The notes below the pieces were generated by a model that saw only the letters and a program-made list of their open reading frames with translations, ran no database searches and was not told the DNA's origin. DNA of 64,000 nt from Sphingomonas sp. CFBP 8760. Its GTDB lineage: Bacteria; Pseudomonadota; Alphaproteobacteria; Sphingomonadales; Sphingomonadaceae. Below, piece by piece: positions 60,149 through 64,000 of the stretch. The DNA lies in NCBI RefSeq assembly GCF_014841615.1, contig NZ_JACYUG010000001.1:62001-126000 (forward strand), read 5' to 3'. The stretch's first letter is position 1. Every line of letters begins with the position of its first letter. The position numbers were made by a program, and so were the translations under genes.

Positions 60149-60634
60149 TTAACGGTATGGCGCGTCGGCGGCAAGGTTTGCCGCGAGCGTCCGCTCCCAG
60201 CGATCACCGTTATCGAGCAGCTTGTTCTTGTCGTAGATCAATTCCTCGCGCGTTTCCGTCGAGAATTCGTAATTCGGCCCCTCGACGATCGCATCGACCG
60301 GACACGCCTCCTGACACAAGCCACAATAGATGCACTTGGTCATGTCGATGTCATAGCGCGTGGTGCGGCGGCTGCCGTCGTCACGCGGCTCGGCCTCGAT
60401 CGTGATCGCCTGAGCCGGGCATACCGCCTCGCATAGCTTGCAGGCGATGCAGCGTTCCTCGCCATTCGGATAACGGCGCAGCGCATGTTCTCCGCGGAAC
60501 CGCGGGCTGACCGGATTGCGCTCGTACGGGTAGTTGATCGTCGCCTTGGGCTTGAAGAAATAGCGCAAGGTCAGCGCGTGCGCCTTCACGAACTCCACGA
60601 GGAAGAACGACTTCACATATTGCGCGACACTCAT
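60149..60634 (-). CDS. nuoI: NADH-quinone oxidoreductase subunit I
   Basis: A 161-residue peripheral subunit carrying clusters N6a and N6b: [12 protein letters not shown] (near 62-73) and [12 protein letters not shown] (near 101-112). The start [15 protein letters not shown] is the standard alphaproteobacterial/mitochondrial form. It overlaps nuoH by ATGA (60631-60634). It passes electrons towards the quinone site. Confidence 0.97.
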   Translation of the reverse strand: MSVAQYVKSFFLVEFVKAHALTLRYFFKPKATINYPYERNPVSPRFRGEHALRRYPNGEERCIACKLCEAVCPAQAITIEAEPRDDGSRRTTRYDIDMTKCIYCGLCQEACPVDAIVEGPNYEFSTETREELIYDKNKLLDNGDRWERTLAANLAADAPYR

Positions 60635-61686
60635 GACCCGAATCCTACGCGCATCCACATCAGGACGCCCGACACGAGGAAAACCCAGAACAGCGACACC
60701 GGCAGGAATACCTTCCACCCCAGCCGCATCAGCTGGTCGTAGCGGTAACGGGGCACCGTTGCCTTGATCCAGCTGAACACGAAGAAGAAGAACATCATCT
60801 TGGCGAACAGCCAGATGATTCCCGGCACGGCATAAAGCGGCGCCCAATCGAGCGGCGGCAACCAGCCCCCCCAGAACAGCGTCGCGTTCAGCACGCACAT
60901 CAGGATGACGTTGGCATATTCGCCGAGCCAGTAGAGCGCGAAGCTCATCGAGGAATATTCGGTCTGGTAGCCCGCCACCAGTTCCGATTCCGCCTCGGTC
61001 AGGTCGAACGGCGCCCGCTGCGTCTCGGCCAGCGACGAGATCAGGAACATGATCGCCATCGGGAACAGCAGCGGGTTCAGGAAGAAGCCGTTGATCGGCG
61101 TGTTCAACACACCCTTCTGTGCCATCACGATGCCACTGAGGTTGAATGTACCCGACCACAGCACGATCGAGATCAGGATGAAGCCGATCGCGACTTCGTA
61201 GCTGACCATCTGCGCCGCTGCCCGCAACGCCGAATAGAATGGATATTTGGAATTCGACGCCCAGCCGGCGAGGATGATCCCGTACACGCCGAGCGACGAG
61301 GCCGCGAGGACATAGAGCAGCCCGACGTTGATGTCGGCCAGCACCACTCCTGCCTGGAACGGCACCACCGCCCACACGATCAGTGCGACCGTGAAGGTGA
61401 TGATCGGCGCGATCAGGAACAGACCCTTGTTCGCCGCCGACGGGATAATCGTTTCCTGCAGGAAGACCTTCAGGCCGTCGGCGAACGACTGCAGCAGGCC
61501 GAACGGGCCAACGACGTTGGGGCCACGACGCAGTGCCATCGCTGCCCAGATCTTGCGATCGGCATAGATGATCATCGCCACGGCCAGCATCAGCGGCAGC
61601 GCGATGACGAGGATGCCGATGATCGTCGCGACGAACCAGGCCCAGTCATAGGACAGGCCGACGGTGGTATGGAAGAAAGCGGTCAT
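60631..61686 (-). CDS. nuoH: NADH-quinone oxidoreductase subunit H
   Basis: A 351-residue membrane subunit with eight helices forming the quinone tunnel. Typical stretches are [19 protein letters not shown] (near 53-71), the acidic [20 protein letters not shown] [17 protein letters not shown] (near 226), and ATLFWGGW. Overlaps of four bases with both nuoG (ATGA at 61683-61686) and nuoI show tight coupling. Confidence 0.97.
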   Translation of the reverse strand: MTAFFHTTVGLSYDWAWFVATIIGILVIALPLMLAVAMIIYADRKIWAAMALRRGPNVVGPFGLLQSFADGLKVFLQETIIPSAANKGLFLIAPIITFTVALIVWAVVPFQAGVVLADINVGLLYVLAASSLGVYGIILAGWASNSKYPFYSALRAAAQMVSYEVAIGFILISIVLWSGTFNLSGIVMAQKGVLNTPINGFFLNPLLFPMAIMFLISSLAETQRAPFDLTEAESELVAGYQTEYSSMSFALYWLGEYANVILMCVLNATLFWGGWLPPLDWAPLYAVPGIIWLFAKMMFFFFVFSWIKATVPRYRYDQLMRLGWKVFLPVSLFWVFLVSGVLMWMRVGFGS

Positions 61687-63676
61687 TCCGCGGCCTCCGC
61701 GAACGTCTCGCCATGGACCAGTTCGGCCGAGCAGCGCTGCATCGTCGGCGATGCACGGCAGATCGCGTTGGTCAGATAGAAATCCTTGATCGGATAGCCG
61801 GTCAGCACGCCCACCGCGCTGCCCTCGATTGCGGGCATCTGCCAGTCGAACGACACCAGGCCCTGTTCGCGCAATGCCGGCACTTCGGTGAACATCGCCT
61901 CGCGCACACCCGCGAAGCTGTCGAACGGCAGGGTCACGCCCATCGTGTCGGACAGCGCCCGGAAAATGCTCCAGTCCTCGCGCGCGTCGCCCGGTGGGAA
62001 CACCGCGCGTTCGCCACGCTGGACCCGGCCTTCCAGATTGACCCAGGTGCCCGACTTCTCGGCATAGCTCGCGCCCGGCAGCACCACATCCGCAGACGCC
62101 GCGCCCTTGTCGCCGTGATGGCCGACGAACACCTTGAATCCGATGAAGCGGCTGAAATCCGCTTCATCCGCGCCAAGGAAGAATGCCAGCTTCGCGTCGT
62201 GCAGGTCGGCAATCCCGCCCTGCCGTGCATAACCGAGCATCAGCCCGCCCATCCGCGAGGCCGCCATATGAACGACGTTGAAGCCGTTCCAGTCGGGCTT
62301 CACCAGACCCAGCGTCTCGACCAGCTTCAGCGCCCCGCCATGCGCGCCCTTCAGCGCCGCACCGCCGACGATCATCATCGGCTTCGCCGCGCCTGCAAAG
62401 GCATCCAGCACCGTCTGCGGCAGATCGCCCAGCACTGCCAGATCGGCGCCCAGCCATTCGACCTTGTAGGTCAGATCCGTCTCCGGTCCGATCGCGAAGA
62501 CCTTCGCGCCCTTCTTGATCGCCTTGCGGATGCGGGTGTTCACCAGCGGCGCTTCCCAGCGCAGGTTGGTGCCGACCAGCAGGATCGCGTCCGCCTCTTC
62601 GGTGCCGGCGATCGTCGTGTTGAAGTTCACCGCCGCGAGCGACGAAGTGTCGTAATCCATCCCCGTCTGCCGGCCTTCCAGCAGGTCGGAACCCAGTGCG
62701 CGGACCAGTGCCTTGGCGGCATACATCGTCTCGCAATCGACCAGATCGCCCGCAACCGCCGCGACGCTGCCGCCATGCGGGACGGCCGCGATCGCAGCAA
62801 ATGCCTCGTCCCAGCTCGCCGGCACCAGCTTGCCGTCACGCCGGATGAACGGCCGGTCGAGCCGACGCCGCACCAGGCCATCGACGGCATGGCGCGTCTT
62901 GTCCGACGCCCACTCCTCGTTCACGTCCTCGTTGATCCGCGGCACGCAGCGCAACACCTGCCGCCCACGGCTGTCGAGGCGAATGTTGGTGCCGACCGCG
63001 TCCATCACGTCGATCGTCAGCGTCCGGCGCAATTCCCACGGCCGCGCTTCATAGGCATAGGGCTTCGACGTCAACGCCCCGACCGGGCACAGATCGACCA
63101 CGTTGCCGCTCAGTTCGCTGGTGACCGCCTCTTCCAGATAGGAGGTGATCTGCATGTTCTCGCCGCGATAGATCGCACCGATCTCTTCCACGCCCGCCAC
63201 TTCCTCGGCGAACCGGATGCAGCGCGTGCACTGGATGCAGCGGGTCATGATCGTCTTGACGATCGGCCCCATATATTTCTCGGTCACCGCGCGCTTGTTT
63301 TCGGCATAGCGCGACGCGCCGCGACCATAGGCGACCGACTGGTCCTGGAGATCGCATTCGCCACCCTGATCGCAGATCGGGCAATCGAGCGGATGGTTGA
63401 TCAGCAGGAATTCCATGATGCCCTCACGGGCGTTCTTCACCATCGGCGTGGTGGTGAAGACCTCCTGATTGTCCGCCGCCGGCAGCGCGCACGATGCCTG
63501 TGGCTTGGGTGGGCCCGGCTTCACCTCGACGAGGCACATGCGGCAATTGCCCGCGATCGACAGGCGCTCGTGATAGCAGAAGCGCGGAATTTCCTTCCCC
63601 GCCGCTTCGCACGCCTGCAGGACCGTGGCGCCGGCCGGCACCTCGACCTCGATCCCGTCTACCTTCAGCTTGGGCA

Positions 63677-63677
<1 letters not shown>
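61683..63677 (-). CDS. nuoG: NADH-quinone oxidoreductase subunit G
   Basis: A 664-residue peripheral subunit. Its N-terminal part binds three clusters: the [2Fe-2S] N1b ([15 protein letters not shown] near 34-48 and a later Cys in ASCALP), the N5 site with His ligand ([15 protein letters not shown]) and N4 (CIQCTRC, with a later Cys in DLCPVGALT). The rest is a molybdopterin-oxidoreductase-like domain without cofactor, in the short mitochondrial-like form. The ATG at 63677 overlaps the nuoF stop by one base (TAATG). Confidence 0.97.

Positions 63678-64000
<323 letters not shown>

Overview
The window reads as chromosomal DNA of a high-GC alphaproteobacterium, most likely a sphingomonad (Sphingomonas or a close relative). 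This rests on the GC-rich codon use, the synteny (ahcY-divL-tsaE-amgK-murU-addB-addA-trxA and nuoF...nuoN-birA-coaX-rnj-DUF1467), the Oar-type TonB receptor and the intergenic palindromic repeats. This is an inference from content; no 16S gene is present. I see no tRNA, rRNA, IS element, prophage or CRISPR array. About 95% of the DNA is coding.

Region 1 (1-18494) is the accessory, catabolic part. It holds the 3' end of a GH2 beta-galactosidase, a 919-residue secreted protein of unknown function (DUF5695-like), a GH127-type beta-L-arabinofuranosidase with the zinc/cysteine active-site signature, a translationally coupled Ldh2/DpkA-type imino-acid reductase, and a secreted DUF885 metallopeptidase. 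These are followed by a hydroxyproline block: M24 Xaa-Pro peptidase, FAD D-amino-acid (D-hydroxyproline) dehydrogenase, DHDPS-family deaminase and 4-hydroxyproline 2-epimerase. An Oar-like TonB receptor closes the region. The two divergent promoter regions of this block carry the same GTATAC-centred palindrome. The simplest reading is a locus for eating plant hydroxyproline-rich glycoproteins (extensins and arabinogalactan proteins): sugars are removed outside the cytoplasm, Hyp peptides are cleaved, and Hyp is routed to alpha-ketoglutarate semialdehyde. This is the most interesting system in the window.

Region 2 (18624-29008) mixes regulators and housekeeping genes: a LytS/YehU-type histidine kinase with its LytTR response regulator, a CysQ/IMPase phosphatase, PmbA/TldE, a secreted oligopeptidase B, a CHAP-domain protein that looks leaderless, two small proteins (one with a TTG start), AnmK and RimO. 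Four copies of a dispersed palindromic repeat sit between genes here and just upstream.

Region 3 (29257-47763) is core: SecA, ArgJ, then a tightly overlapping minus-strand operon divL-tsaE-amgK-murU-addB-addA, followed by trxA. AhcY lies upstream behind an ArsR-type palindrome, followed by the AlgH/YqgE gene. DivL has Tyr569 at the phospho-acceptor position, as in the Caulobacter cell-cycle regulator. Two further inverted-repeat families flank argJ.

Region 4 (47869-64000) holds a peroxiredoxin, AMP nucleosidase, an Ala/Lys-rich membrane-anchored protein and, on the minus strand, the respiratory complex I operon from nuoF (cut by the window edge) to nuoN, running on into birA, coaX, RNase J and a DUF1467 membrane protein.
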